DNA of 49,461 nt from NCBI GenBank assembly GCA_021203145.1, contig JAJQBS010000117.1:1-49461 (forward strand), written 5' to 3'. Both the position numbers and the translations under genes were made by a program. Positions within the stretch are counted from its first letter, which is position 1. Every line of letters starts with the position of its first letter. Under the pieces are notes generated by a model that saw only the letters and a program-made list of their open reading frames with translations, was not told where the DNA came from and did not search any database. Origin of the DNA: Lachnospiraceae bacterium. GTDB taxonomy: Bacteria; Bacillota; Clostridia; Lachnospirales; Lachnospiraceae. This document shows, one piece after another, positions 16,109-24,374 of this stretch.

Positions 16109-17122
16109 TTACACGCTCTCCAGAATCACCGCATGCGCAATGCCGGGTACAGTCTGGCCTTCATTGAAGCTGACCTTCGAGAGCAGCGCCCCGGTCGGCA
16201 CAAACAGTACCCGTTTCCAGATACCGGCCTCAATTTTGGGCAGGATCATCGCGGATAATACGACCGCCGAGCAGCCGCAGCCGCTCCCGCCCGCATGGGT
16301 GTCCTGTTTTTCTTTATCATAAATCTCCATCCCGCAGTCCATATATTGCCCGGAAATATCAAATCCTTTTTCTTTCATCAGGTTAAGCAGAATATGCTGC
16401 CCGATCTCTCCAAGATCGCCGGTGATAATTTTATCATAATCCTCCGGGCGGAAATGGAAATCCTCCAGGTTCTGGCAGATCGTGTCCTGCGCTGCCGGCG
16501 CCATGCAGGCTCCCATATTCATGTTGTCCCGGACGCCCATGTCCACAATCTTCCCCGGAGTGGCTCCCCGCACCTTCACATGCCCGCCCTTGGTGGACAG
16601 TACAAAGGCTCCGCTCCCTGTGACCGTCCAGGTAGCTGAAAGGGGACGCTGATTTCCATACCCCAGGGGAAAACGAAACTCCTTCTCGGCGCTGCCGAAA
16701 TGGCTGGATGTGATCGCGGCCACATAATCCGCATACCCTCCCGCCACCGTCATCGCCGCGAGCATCAGGGATTCCCCGCAGGTCGAGCAGGCGCCATATA
16801 ACCCGAAAAGCGGAATGTCTGTATCTCCATTTCCAAAAGAAGTCGCGATCAGCTGTGCCAGCAGATCCCCGCCGAACAGGTACCGGATCTGGCAGCTCTT
16901 TAATCCGGCCTTTCCGATCGACGCCTGCAGGGCTTCCTTCTGCATCGTACTTTCCGCCTTCTCCCAGGTATCCTCTCCAAATTCCGCCTCATCGCATACC
17001 AGGTCAAACGCTCCGCCAAGAGGGCCTTCCCCCTCCTTCGGGCCAACCACCGATGCGCTGCTGATAATCCGCGGCGCATTCTCAAATTCCACGCTCTGCT
17101 CCCCCACCATCTGATTAATCAT
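16109..17122 (-). CDS. spoVAD: Stage V sporulation protein AD
   Basis: 337 aa, thiolase-like fold, the soluble DPA-binding component of the SpoVA channel. Typical segments are PLFGLYGACSTCGESLMLAA, TGSGAFVLS, DLGEIGQ, and AGGSGCGCSAVVL near the C-terminus. ATG 17122 is chosen because GAGGAGG lies 5 nt upstream; the open frame starts six codons earlier. Upstream, where spoVAC is expected, there is no spoVAC but a 257-bp gap and an Rpn-type gene. Confidence 0.93.
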   Translation of the reverse strand: MINQMVGEQSVEFENAPRIISSASVVGPKEGEGPLGGAFDLVCDEAEFGEDTWEKAESTMQKEALQASIGKAGLKSCQIRYLFGGDLLAQLIATSFGNGDTDIPLFGLYGACSTCGESLMLAAMTVAGGYADYVAAITSSHFGSAEKEFRFPLGYGNQRPLSATWTVTGSGAFVLSTKGGHVKVRGATPGKIVDMGVRDNMNMGACMAPAAQDTICQNLEDFHFRPEDYDKIITGDLGEIGQHILLNLMKEKGFDISGQYMDCGMEIYDKEKQDTHAGGSGCGCSAVVLSAMILPKIEAGIWKRVLFVPTGALLSKVSFNEGQTVPGIAHAVILESV

Positions 17123-17379
17123 TCCATCCTCCTCATCCAAATCCTGTCATTTACTTTGAAAAATATCCGCTTCCCGCGCGATACCGAGGGCAAAATGATT
17201 TCATGCCATCCACACCACGTTACGCAGTTTATTTTTCCCTGTTTTCTTAATTATTATGTATATCTGGACAATTTCCGGTGGATTAATGCAAACCATCTTT
17301 TACAAGTAAATCTCTTAATGGCTTCAGTCTGTGAAATAATCAAAGAGAAGTTTATAAAACGAACTGAAATTAAGCGCAA

Positions 17380-18327
17380 TCAGACTACCGCCGCCATTCC
17401 TTCCAGGAGCTTTTTCGCCTCTTCATATTCAGCTACTGTCGCATCCAGTACCCTGCAGGCCCGTTCTTTCGAGTATCCTTCATTTTTCATGAGAGACTCT
17501 ACACAAATGACAAATTTTTTTGCCATACCCTTATCCATGCCTTTCTCTATGCCTTTCTCTATGCCTTTTTCTATGCCTTTTTCTATGCCTTTCTCTATGC
17601 CTTTCTCCGTTGCGTTGTCCAATGCTCTTGTTAACCAGTCTTCCATTTTCGTTACCTTCCTTTCTTTAACTTCGTTTTGAGCAATTTCAAATCTATGATC
17701 ACCAGATACTGCAGCAAGAAGATTCAGCACTTCTTCTACATGTTTCATATTTTCAGCTGACGGAACATAGTCTCCATTTTTCCGTATCTGAACAAAATAA
17801 TCTGCTACGATGCGAAAATCACTTTTAAATTTGGCAACCGTTTCTTCATCAAGCCAGGCAATTTCAAACACGTTTGCCTTGTAATCGTGTATAAAGCTCC
17901 CGATCTCTTCATCCGGTGTGCCGACCACACTATAAAGGCTACGAGATTTCTGGCCCCAGCGATGCTCTGTCCCAAAGTAAAGTACAAGCGTCACCACTGG
18001 GTACCGGGCATCCCCATGGTTTATCTCATCTCGATAGGCCGCTCCGTCATATCCGATTACCCGAAGTGCAATATCAGGATCTCTTGATGTCTGATTTTCC
18101 AGTCCTAACAGTCCGATGCGTACCTGCCCTTTTGTCCAGTATTTCGCGACATCACGATCCTGACCGTGAATAACATTCGCAGCCTTATACTGACTAAGTG
18201 TACCTGTTATCTCAAGGTCTTCAGCCGCAACCTTATCTTTTCCTTTATAGATAAGAACATTCACGATATCTGCAAAAACATCAGGATAATCTTCTAATAA
18301 TCGTTCCGTAATATCTTTTTCTGCCAT
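17380..18327 (-). CDS. Rpn-family / PD-(D/E)XK nuclease-transposase-like protein with KGIE repeat tail
   Basis: 315 aa. Residues 1-200 look like the Rpn/PDDEXK transposase-like family: an N-terminal LLEDYPDVFADIVNVLIY, then the core ENQTSRDPDIALRVIGYDGA around the expected nuclease site. A tail at about residues 241-272 has six near-exact GIEK-type tetrapeptides followed by GMDKGMAKK; the same 12-bp unit is repeated at about 17530-17610. The ending (CVESLMKNEGYSKERACRVL) is family-typical. The start has AGGAGG 7 nt upstream. Members promote RecA-independent recombination in E. coli; a role here is inferred only. Confidence 0.75.
   Translation of the reverse strand: MAEKDITERLLEDYPDVFADIVNVLIYKGKDKVAAEDLEITGTLSQYKAANVIHGQDRDVAKYWTKGQVRIGLLGLENQTSRDPDIALRVIGYDGAAYRDEINHGDARYPVVTLVLYFGTEHRWGQKSRSLYSVVGTPDEEIGSFIHDYKANVFEIAWLDEETVAKFKSDFRIVADYFVQIRKNGDYVPSAENMKHVEEVLNLLAAVSGDHRFEIAQNEVKERKVTKMEDWLTRALDNATEKGIEKGIEKGIEKGIEKGIEKGMDKGMAKKFVICVESLMKNEGYSKERACRVLDATVAEYEEAKKLLEGMAAVV
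17530..17610. repeat. 12-bp tandem repeat encoding (EKGI)n
   Basis: Units of the type TCTATGCCTTTC/T repeated about six to seven times inside the 3' part of the Rpn-type gene. The period of 12 keeps the frame, so copy-number change alters tail length without frameshift. Confidence 0.85.
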
Positions 18328-18713
18328 TTATTTTCCTCCTGATTCTAGCACAAAATATACAAATTGAAAACCCTCCGGATGGGTTTATGAGTTTCTATGT
18401 CTTACTGATCAGCGTGCTATTGCAGAAGCAATAATATCACATTTCCTTGATTTTGTCAATATTTATTATTTATGAATGTTGTTTTAATATATTTAATTTC
18501 CTCTTTTTGTCTAAATGCAAAATAAACTATCACCTTTTCTCAAAGATTCGTTTTTCCTGAAATAATCCAGCCGGCATTTTCGCTCCCCACTGTATGCGTC
18601 AGCTATAATGAATTTTACAGCAAAGCTTTCATAATATGAAAAATCGGACAGGGGACTTCTCTCTCCCTATCCGATTCTTTTTTATCTTATAACAAAACGT
18701 CGTTTATCTGCCG
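18328..18713. other. Intergenic region between plsC and the Rpn-type gene
   Basis: 386 bp without a gene, AT-rich at 18430-18540. It holds the plsC terminator (18642-18676) and the leader of the Rpn-type gene. I see no other structure. Confidence 0.5.
18642..18676 (-). terminator. Intrinsic terminator downstream of plsC
   Basis: AATCGGAcAGGG, a loop of about 11 nt, and CCCTaTCCGATT. It lies 38 bp past the plsC stop. Minus-strand transcripts end in ATTTTTC; plus-strand transcripts would meet CTTTTTT, so it may act in both directions. Confidence 0.7.
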
Positions 18714-19463
18714 CTAATTACCCACTGCCGTACTCTTTTCCTCGATCCGCTCGCCCGATTCTGCCGCGATTTTCTCCTCAATGCGCCGCCTTACCTCCTC
18801 CGCGATCTTGGTTGTCTTCATATCCTTGTACTCCTCATAGGGGATTGGATCCAGGAAATGTGCCTGTACCGTCACGCGCTCGATGGATCCGGTATCCATC
18901 ACCTTGTAAGAGTCGATGATTGCAACGGGAATAATCGGGCATTTTGCCTTTGTCGCGCTCTTAAAGCTGCCTCCCTTAAATTCCTGCACCCTGTTGCCCT
19001 CACGGCTGCGCGTACCCTCTGCGAAGATGATATACCTGCCGCCTTTTTTGACGTCCTCCGCTACCTGCAGGACGATCTGCAGCCCCTGGCGCGCGTCGGA
19101 ACGGTCTAACGCCAGCGCTCCGAGGCACTGGATGATCTGCTTCAGGAGCGGAATCTTCGTAAGCTCCTGTTTGAGTACGACAGAAATCGGTTCCTGGTGC
19201 AGGTCGATCAGCACCATCACGTCGAACAATCCCTGGTGGTTTGGATACAATATGTATCCACCCTCCTTCGGCAGCTTTTCCAGGCCGGTAGAGACCACGT
19301 CCACACGCCCTCCTTTGATCCCACGTTCCGCAATTTCATGAATTACAGAATATCGCTGCTCAATCGTATAGCGCTCCGGATGCGCCGCCCTGGTCAGCAG
19401 TTGAAATAAAACTCTCGGCACATGCACAAGGTTCATCAGCATCATCCACAAAATTCGCTTCAT
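18714..19463 (-). CDS. plsC: 1-acyl-sn-glycerol-3-phosphate acyltransferase
   Basis: 249 aa. The membrane-associated LPLAT family transfers a fatty acyl chain to lysophosphatidic acid to give phosphatidic acid. The catalytic H-x4-D motif is NHQGLFD at residues 75-81, and the glycerophosphate-binding FAEGTRSREGN lies further on, with a later P-I-I-P-V motif. A hydrophobic N-terminal segment can anchor it. ATG 19463 has GGGAGG 8 nt upstream; the frame's TTG two codons earlier is unlikely. Confidence 0.92.
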   Translation of the reverse strand: MKRILWMMLMNLVHVPRVLFQLLTRAAHPERYTIEQRYSVIHEIAERGIKGGRVDVVSTGLEKLPKEGGYILYPNHQGLFDVMVLIDLHQEPISVVLKQELTKIPLLKQIIQCLGALALDRSDARQGLQIVLQVAEDVKKGGRYIIFAEGTRSREGNRVQEFKGGSFKSATKAKCPIIPVAIIDSYKVMDTGSIERVTVQAHFLDPIPYEEYKDMKTTKIAEEVRRRIEEKIAAESGERIEEKSTAVGN

Positions 19464-19578
19464 TATCAAATCCTCCCAGTTATTTCTGCTATTCCATGAT
19501 ATTGATCGACAGTTCCTTAACCCGGATAAACCGGAATCGAAATTTTGCCATTTTGCGCAAAAAATCGTTTGTAAGTGC

Positions 19579-20259
19579 TTAACCGATGGTCGTTATCAGT
19601 TCGGCGAAATTCGAAATCTCCGCATCCATATGGTCTGCCGTCCCAAATCCATACGACGCGTATATAAACGGGACCCCCGCCTGCGCGGCCGCGTCCGCGT
19701 CACCCTGTGTGTCGCCGACATAAACCGGCGCTTTCAGCCCATTTCGGTCGGCAAGCAGCCGGATATTGTCGCCCTTATTTTTGCCGGTATCCCCAAAGCA
19801 CTCAAAATCCGTCACATATGGCCCCAGGCCTGTCTTTTCCAGAAAAAGCTCTATATATCCGGACTGGCAGTTGCTCACAATAAAGACCGGAACTCTTTTT
19901 GAAAGCTCCCGGATCGTAGCCTGCACACCCGGATAGCAGATCCGGCATGCAGGGAGAGCTTCCGGTTCCATCTCCGGTAAATCTTCCTGAGCTCCCATCT
20001 GCTCCAGCGCCTGTTTCTCATAGACACAGCAGACTTCCATGATCCGATCCCGCTGCGCCTTCGTCAGCTCCGGCAGCAGATTTTCCGCGATCACATCCAT
20101 CGTCCTGCCAAAAAGTGCCTGCAGCATTTCGGCAGTCACCGTCATATCCGGGCAGCCATTCTCCCGCACAGCTCTGGTCCACACCTTCGAGACAATTCCG
20201 GTAGAGTCCCAAAGGGTACCGTCCACATCCAGCAAAATTCCATCTGTCTTTATGCTCAT
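19579..20259 (-). CDS. HAD-superfamily hydrolase, phosphoglycolate phosphatase-like
   Basis: 226 aa. HAD motif I is LDVDGTLWDST, motif II IVSNCQS, and motif IV YVGDTQGDADAA, with an alpha-helical cap after motif I as in Gph/PGMB-type enzymes. The substrate is unknown. ATG 20259 (MSIKTDG) is supported by GGAG 9 nt upstream; 39 further upstream codons lie in the open frame but do not match the family and overlap the MarR gene end. The gene follows marR by about 50 bp and may be co-transcribed. Confidence 0.85.
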   Translation of the reverse strand: MSIKTDGILLDVDGTLWDSTGIVSKVWTRAVRENGCPDMTVTAEMLQALFGRTMDVIAENLLPELTKAQRDRIMEVCCVYEKQALEQMGAQEDLPEMEPEALPACRICYPGVQATIRELSKRVPVFIVSNCQSGYIELFLEKTGLGPYVTDFECFGDTGKNKGDNIRLLADRNGLKAPVYVGDTQGDADAAAQAGVPFIYASYGFGTADHMDAEISNFAELITTIG

Positions 20260-20311
20260 AAGTTCAATCTCCCACGAAAATCGTTCCCTGAAAAATAAAA
20301 TGCTTTGGCGC

Positions 20312-20902
20312 TTAAAGCAGCCAGATATCCGGCTCCGGGCGTCTCGAACGCTTCTCCGGCTCCAGTCTGCTTTCACCCTGAGTCTGCTCTTCCTGCGGCT
20401 TTGGCTCCCCCTGCGATTCTGGCTCTTCCTGCGGCTTTATCTCTTCCCGCTGCATCCGCCCGCAGACATTCGGGAAACCGGCCTCGCTTTCTTTTTTCGC
20501 ACGTTCCTCAAGTACATGCAGAGCTTCGCAGAACTGGCTGCGCCCAGCCTCAGAAAGCCCTTCCAGCAGCCAGTCATAAAAAACATCCTCCGTCGAAGCT
20601 CCCGCGTCATTCATCCGTTCCGTCTTCGGCTCCGGAAACAAAAGCTGGCTGCGGGCATCCGACGGATTGCTTCTGCGCGTCAGGTACCCCTTCTGCTCCA
20701 GATTGACCACCCGCCGCGCCACCGCTCCCTTATCCATGCCAAGCTGTGCGCAGGCCTCCTTCTGCGAAATGCCGGGCCTTTGCTTCACCAGTCTCAGCAG
20801 GTCAGACTCTGCCGTTCCAAGTCCCGCCTCCCGCATCATCCGCACTGACAGGCGGTTCGCCATCTGCGCAATTTTTGATATTTCATTTCCAGAATTACTC
20901 AT
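20312..20902 (-). CDS. MarR-family transcriptional regulator with low-complexity tail
   Basis: 196 aa. A winged helix-turn-helix is visible (ESDLLRLVKQRPGISQKEAC, GMDKGAVARRVVNLEQKGYL, and the wing RRSNPSDARSQLL), followed by the dimerisation helix. The last 45 residues are E/Q/P-rich with a repeated QEEPESQGEPKPQEE pattern, atypical of the family. The start is uncertain: ATG 20902 or 20905, both close to GGGTGAG. A strong inverted repeat (20923-20957) lies just upstream and is a likely autoregulatory operator. Confidence 0.82.
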   Translation of the reverse strand: MSNSGNEISKIAQMANRLSVRMMREAGLGTAESDLLRLVKQRPGISQKEACAQLGMDKGAVARRVVNLEQKGYLTRRSNPSDARSQLLFPEPKTERMNDAGASTEDVFYDWLLEGLSEAGRSQFCEALHVLEERAKKESEAGFPNVCGRMQREEIKPQEEPESQGEPKPQEEQTQGESRLEPEKRSRRPEPDIWLL

Positions 20903-20922
20903 CATCTCACCCGCAATCAATT

Positions 20923-20957
20923 ATCGTAAATGACAGAAGGGTTTTGTCATTCACGAT
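20923..20957. promoter_or_regulatory. Inverted repeat, likely operator of the MarR gene
   Basis: ATCGTAAATGACA (20923-20935) and TGTCATTCACGAT (20945-20957), 13-bp arms with one mismatch and a 9-bp spacer, about 20 bp upstream of the marR start. A promoter-like pair TTGCTA-N17-TAACAT lies further upstream on the minus strand. Position and symmetry fit autorepression, although a leader hairpin is also possible. Confidence 0.6.
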
Positions 20958-21079
20958 ATAAGCTCCATAGTTAGTTGCACCGTCAACCAGAAGATATGTT
21001 ACCACAGCCGCATACACATAGCAAGCATTTTTTCGGCATATTTTAATCGACGTCAGTCGTTCTGCTCTGATTTTCGCAG

Positions 21080-21131
21080 TGTGAAGCCCGGCTGTCTTTT
21101 TCACTGTGTGAAACCCGGCAGCCTTTTTCAC
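21080..21131 (-). repeat. Two 25-bp direct repeats at the end of the DUF4143 gene
   Basis: TGTGAAGCCCGGCTGTCTTTTTCAC-type copies at 21080-21104 and 21107-21131, period 27. The copy nearer the gene contains the TGA stop codon (21128-21130); the second lies in the 3' untranslated region. Confidence 0.8.
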
Positions 21132-22429
21132 GCCATAAAGTCTAAATCCCCCATCGCATAAAGCGGCAGGTTCACCATCCAGTCCTGTTCGCGATAATCA
21201 GACATGGAAATACGTACTGCTTTCCCGACTGAATACTTCCGGGAAAACAGCTTCAGACTTTTTGCCTGCAAATTCTCCTCGGCCTTTACTTCTATGGGAA
21301 TAATGTCTTCCTCTGTCTGTACAAGAAAATCAATCTCAGCTGTGCCATTTTCAGCCGTCCAGTAAAATATATCATTCTCCGGGTCTGTCTTGAGCTGCTG
21401 CAGGACATACTGCTCTGTCAGTGCGCCCTTAAATTCCTCAAAAAGGCGATTCCCCTCCAGAATGATCTTCGCGTTCAGTCTCGACATCGCCCCGAGCAGC
21501 CCGATATCCACCACAAATAACTTGAATGCCTGAAAATCCTGATACGCCCGCAGCGGATAATCCGGTTTCTTTATGCGGTTTACCTTATAAGCCAGGCCGC
21601 AGTCAGTCAGCCAGGTAAGCGCCACCTCATACTCTCTGGCTCTTGCGCCCTCGCGGATCAGGCCGTAAATAAATTTCTTATTTTCCCTTGCCAACTGCGT
21701 CGGAATGGACTGCCAGAGCATCCGGATCCGCGTCACAATCTCCGATGGGGCATGCTTGGAAAAATCATTTTCATAAGCTGCCAGAAGCCGGTTCTGTATG
21801 CTTCGCACCTTCTTCAAATCCCGATTTTTTACATAAGAAGCGACCGCCTCCGGCATCCCGCCAATGTAGTAGTACAGCTTCAGATAGTCCATATACCTGC
21901 TTTTAAAGCTGGTAATCAGAGGCCAGTCCTTCGACCGGAGAAGCCCGGACATCCCCTCCTCATCGAGGGCGGATAAAAATTCCTCGTAATCCAGCGGATA
22001 TAAGTCACAGAAATCAACCTTTCCAACCGGAAAAGAAGTCCCCTCATGCAAAGCAACTCCCAGCAGCGACCCTGCCGCTATAATATGATACTGCGGGGCA
22101 TTCTCGTAAAAATATTTCAGAGATTTCAGTGCTCTCGGGATTTCCTGTACCTCATCAAAAATAATCAGCGTGTTTTCAGGCTCAATCCGGAATCCCGCTT
22201 CGATCTGCAGTGCTCCCACAATTCTGTCAATATCAAAGGCATCTCGGAATACCGCCTCCATGACTTCATTTTCATCCATGGAAATATAGGCGCACTTTTC
22301 ATAACAGGACGCCCCAAACTCTTTCATCAGCCATGTCTTCCCAACCTGCCGCGCTCCTCTGATAATCAGCGGCTTTCGTTCCGGGTCTTCCTTCCAGCTC
22401 TTTAGTTGTTCAATCAATTTTCGATACAT
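21128..22429 (-). CDS. AAA-family ATPase with C-terminal DUF4143 (PD-(D/E)XK-like) domain
   Basis: 433 aa. The N-terminal AAA_14 ATPase has Walker A IIRGARQVGKTWL near residue 30 and Walker B LIIFDEVQEIPRALKSL. The DUF4143 domain in the C-terminal half ends in a nuclease-like core: EIDFLVQTEEDIIPIEVKAEE. Family members are widespread in gut anaerobes and their function is not established. ATG 22429 follows GAGGAGG at 5 nt; the open frame starts eight codons earlier. No partner gene is adjacent. The stop codon lies in a short direct repeat. Confidence 0.88.
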   Translation of the reverse strand: MYRKLIEQLKSWKEDPERKPLIIRGARQVGKTWLMKEFGASCYEKCAYISMDENEVMEAVFRDAFDIDRIVGALQIEAGFRIEPENTLIIFDEVQEIPRALKSLKYFYENAPQYHIIAAGSLLGVALHEGTSFPVGKVDFCDLYPLDYEEFLSALDEEGMSGLLRSKDWPLITSFKSRYMDYLKLYYYIGGMPEAVASYVKNRDLKKVRSIQNRLLAAYENDFSKHAPSEIVTRIRMLWQSIPTQLARENKKFIYGLIREGARAREYEVALTWLTDCGLAYKVNRIKKPDYPLRAYQDFQAFKLFVVDIGLLGAMSRLNAKIILEGNRLFEEFKGALTEQYVLQQLKTDPENDIFYWTAENGTAEIDFLVQTEEDIIPIEVKAEENLQAKSLKLFSRKYSVGKAVRISMSDYREQDWMVNLPLYAMGDLDFMA

Positions 22430-22508
22430 AAAAACCTCCTCGTAAATGAACAAAATATTACCATAACCTGATAATACCTTATTATACGCATTTTTTCAAT
22501 GCTGTATT

Positions 22509-22640
22509 CACATTTTCCGAAGGACTTTTTCCGTTTCAATCACATTTTCAGAAGGACTTTTTCAGATCTCAGTCACATTTTCCAAAGGACTTTTCCAGGC
22601 CTCAGTCACATTTTCCAAAGGACTTTTCCAATGTCTTAGT
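22509..22640. repeat. Tandem repeat, four 32-33-bp units
   Basis: Units start at 22509, 22541, 22574 and 22607, with consensus CACATTTTCCAAAGGACTTT then a variable end. There are no spacers. The core TTTTCCAAAGGACTTT resembles TTTTCCATATGAACTTT of the repeats at 51-146, suggesting one repeat family. Confidence 0.85.
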
Positions 22641-22672
22641 ATAAGACAAAAAGGAAGCTTTAGAAATAATGC

Positions 22673-22713
22673 AAAAAAGCCTGCGGATGTTTCCGTAAGA
22701 AACACCCACAGGC
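22673..22713 (-). terminator. Intrinsic terminator at the end of the catabolic cluster
   Basis: On the minus strand: GCCTG-tggg-TGTTTC, a 5-nt loop, GAAACA-tccg-CAGGC, then TTTTTT (22678-22673). It lies about 130 bp downstream of the FGGY kinase stop and marks the 3' end of the cluster. Confidence 0.8.
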
Positions 22714-22845
22714 CACACGCATTGGCACCACCAACGCAGGCCTGAAGGAAGCTACACAATTGTAGTTGCAATCGCGAGCTGCGGCTGTGTGGTATCTGCT
22801 CTGGTATACTGGACAGCCACCTTCCGGGCAAAGCAAAGGAACTAT

Positions 22846-24360
22846 TCAGTTTTCAAATCTGTCCCACGCAGAATTCAGACTATCGTTTACTTTGCGATAG
22901 GTCGCGTATTTTTCTTCATAAAACTTCCCATATTCAGGACGCGGCTCTATTGTGCCGGTGATATGCACAGTTCTGGCCACAGCGTCTTCATAGTCTTTAT
23001 AGATTCCCGCCGCAATTCCGGCCGCCATCGCAGCCCCCTGCGCCCCCAGCTCTCTGTCGCCAATCGTATCAATGGGAATCTGCAGAGCGTCCGCGAATAT
23101 CTGAACCCAGACAGCAGAGTTTGCAGCGCCCCCGGAAAGACGGATGCTCGCAGGCTTTTCGCGATTCATCAGCAATTTCTTCACATGCGTCAGATGGCTG
23201 AAGACGATTCCTTCATAAACTGCGCGCAGCATATGCTTTTTGTTATGAAACGCAGTCAGCCCAACGAAAGAGCTCTTTGCGAGCGGATGCTCGTTCGACC
23301 CATTCAAAAACGGAAGAAAGATTACATTGCAGTCCTGCGGCTCAATTGATTCAACCCATTCGTTTGTCAGATCATAAACCGAACCGCCTTTTGCTTCAAT
23401 CTCTGTTTTCTCATAACTCAGCAGGTTCCGCACAAACCATTCCATATTTCCGGCAGATGTGGGGCTGCTTTCCTCAACGAGGAAATAGTCCTTCATGCAA
23501 TACATGGAATTGAGCGACACCGTTCCGTTCGTAATCGGCGCTTTTGAAATGAATTCGTTGATACTCCATGTCCCGGCGATCATGCACAATTCCTTCGGAC
23601 TGATCAGCCCGCTCGCGACCCCGCAGGCGTCAACATCAAACATTCCTGCTGCGACCGGAATCCCTTCCGGCAAACCGGTCAGCATCGCAGCCTCTTTTGT
23701 GACAAATCCGCAGGTATCGTTTGAATAGCGCAGCGGAGGCAGCTTCTCCATGCACATGCCCAGCCCAAACAGCTCCAACAGCTCCTGGTCATACTGCTTT
23801 GTGTTCAGATTTACCAGATTGCCGCCGGAAAATATCGTGTACTCAGCATACGCTTCTCCGGTCAGGCGAAATCGAATGTAATCGTTGACCGAAAAGATGT
23901 ACGCCGCTTTTTCAAGCACCTCAGGCTGATGATCGCGAATCCAGGCGAGAAGAGCCACCGGCTGCATAATCAGTATCTCCTGAAATGTTTTTTCATAGAC
24001 CTTCCGGCTGGTTCCGTCTTCCTTCCACTTCAGAATATATTCCCAGGCCCGCGCATCAGTGGAAAGGATCCCATTACAAACACCCTTTCCCTCCCGATCG
24101 GTCAGATAGAGACCTTTTCCGTGACCGGAAAAAGACACACCCGCGATATCCGAAGGATTTACGCCGCTTTTCGCTACTGTTTTCCGAACAGCTTCGGCGT
24201 TTACACGCCAAAGCTCATCCATATCCCGCTCTGTATATCCGGGTTTGGGAGTAAGAGTCTGCGTTGGTACGCTTGTCTTCGCGATCTGTCTCCCGTCTTC
24301 ATCAAACAGAGCTGCCTTGGAAAAGGTTCCTCCATTATCTATACCCAATAAATATTTCAT
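22846..24360 (-). CDS. FGGY-family carbohydrate kinase (L-xylulokinase-like)
   Basis: 504 aa, two actin-like ATPase domains. Visible are the N-terminal phosphate-binding GIDNGGTFSKAALFD, the FGGY signature region around MIAGTWSINEF, and the C-terminal adenosine motif RLSGGAANSAVWVQIFAD. The start and the WRVNAEAVR region resemble L-xylulokinase (LyxK) more than glycerol kinase, but sugar specificity cannot be fixed by eye. It probably phosphorylates the ketose or polyol produced by the cluster. GAGG lies 7 nt before ATG 24360. It is the last gene of the unit, 14 bp after the reductase. Confidence 0.85.
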   Translation of the reverse strand: MKYLLGIDNGGTFSKAALFDEDGRQIAKTSVPTQTLTPKPGYTERDMDELWRVNAEAVRKTVAKSGVNPSDIAGVSFSGHGKGLYLTDREGKGVCNGILSTDARAWEYILKWKEDGTSRKVYEKTFQEILIMQPVALLAWIRDHQPEVLEKAAYIFSVNDYIRFRLTGEAYAEYTIFSGGNLVNLNTKQYDQELLELFGLGMCMEKLPPLRYSNDTCGFVTKEAAMLTGLPEGIPVAAGMFDVDACGVASGLISPKELCMIAGTWSINEFISKAPITNGTVSLNSMYCMKDYFLVEESSPTSAGNMEWFVRNLLSYEKTEIEAKGGSVYDLTNEWVESIEPQDCNVIFLPFLNGSNEHPLAKSSFVGLTAFHNKKHMLRAVYEGIVFSHLTHVKKLLMNREKPASIRLSGGAANSAVWVQIFADALQIPIDTIGDRELGAQGAAMAAGIAAGIYKDYEDAVARTVHITGTIEPRPEYGKFYEEKYATYRKVNDSLNSAWDRFEN

Positions 24361-24374
24361 GACACTACCTCAGC

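Larger units (their letters stand above)
22430..22845. other. Intergenic region with tandem repeats and a terminator
   Basis: About 415 bp without a convincing gene. It holds the DUF4143 gene leader, four 33-bp tandem repeats (22509-22640) and the terminator of the sugar kinase gene (22673-22713). An open minus-strand frame through the repeats encodes WKSPLENVTE repeats but has no ribosome binding site or family match. Confidence 0.6.

Noticed and set aside
20907..21131. 74-aa minus-strand gene between the DUF4143 gene and marR
   Set aside because: It begins inside the DUF4143 gene stop region and runs through direct repeats and the marR operator; no ribosome binding site or family match.
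22562..22831. Small repeat protein with WKSPLENVTE units
   Set aside because: The open frame has no ribosome binding site, runs through a terminator and exists only because the repeat unit is 33 bp.
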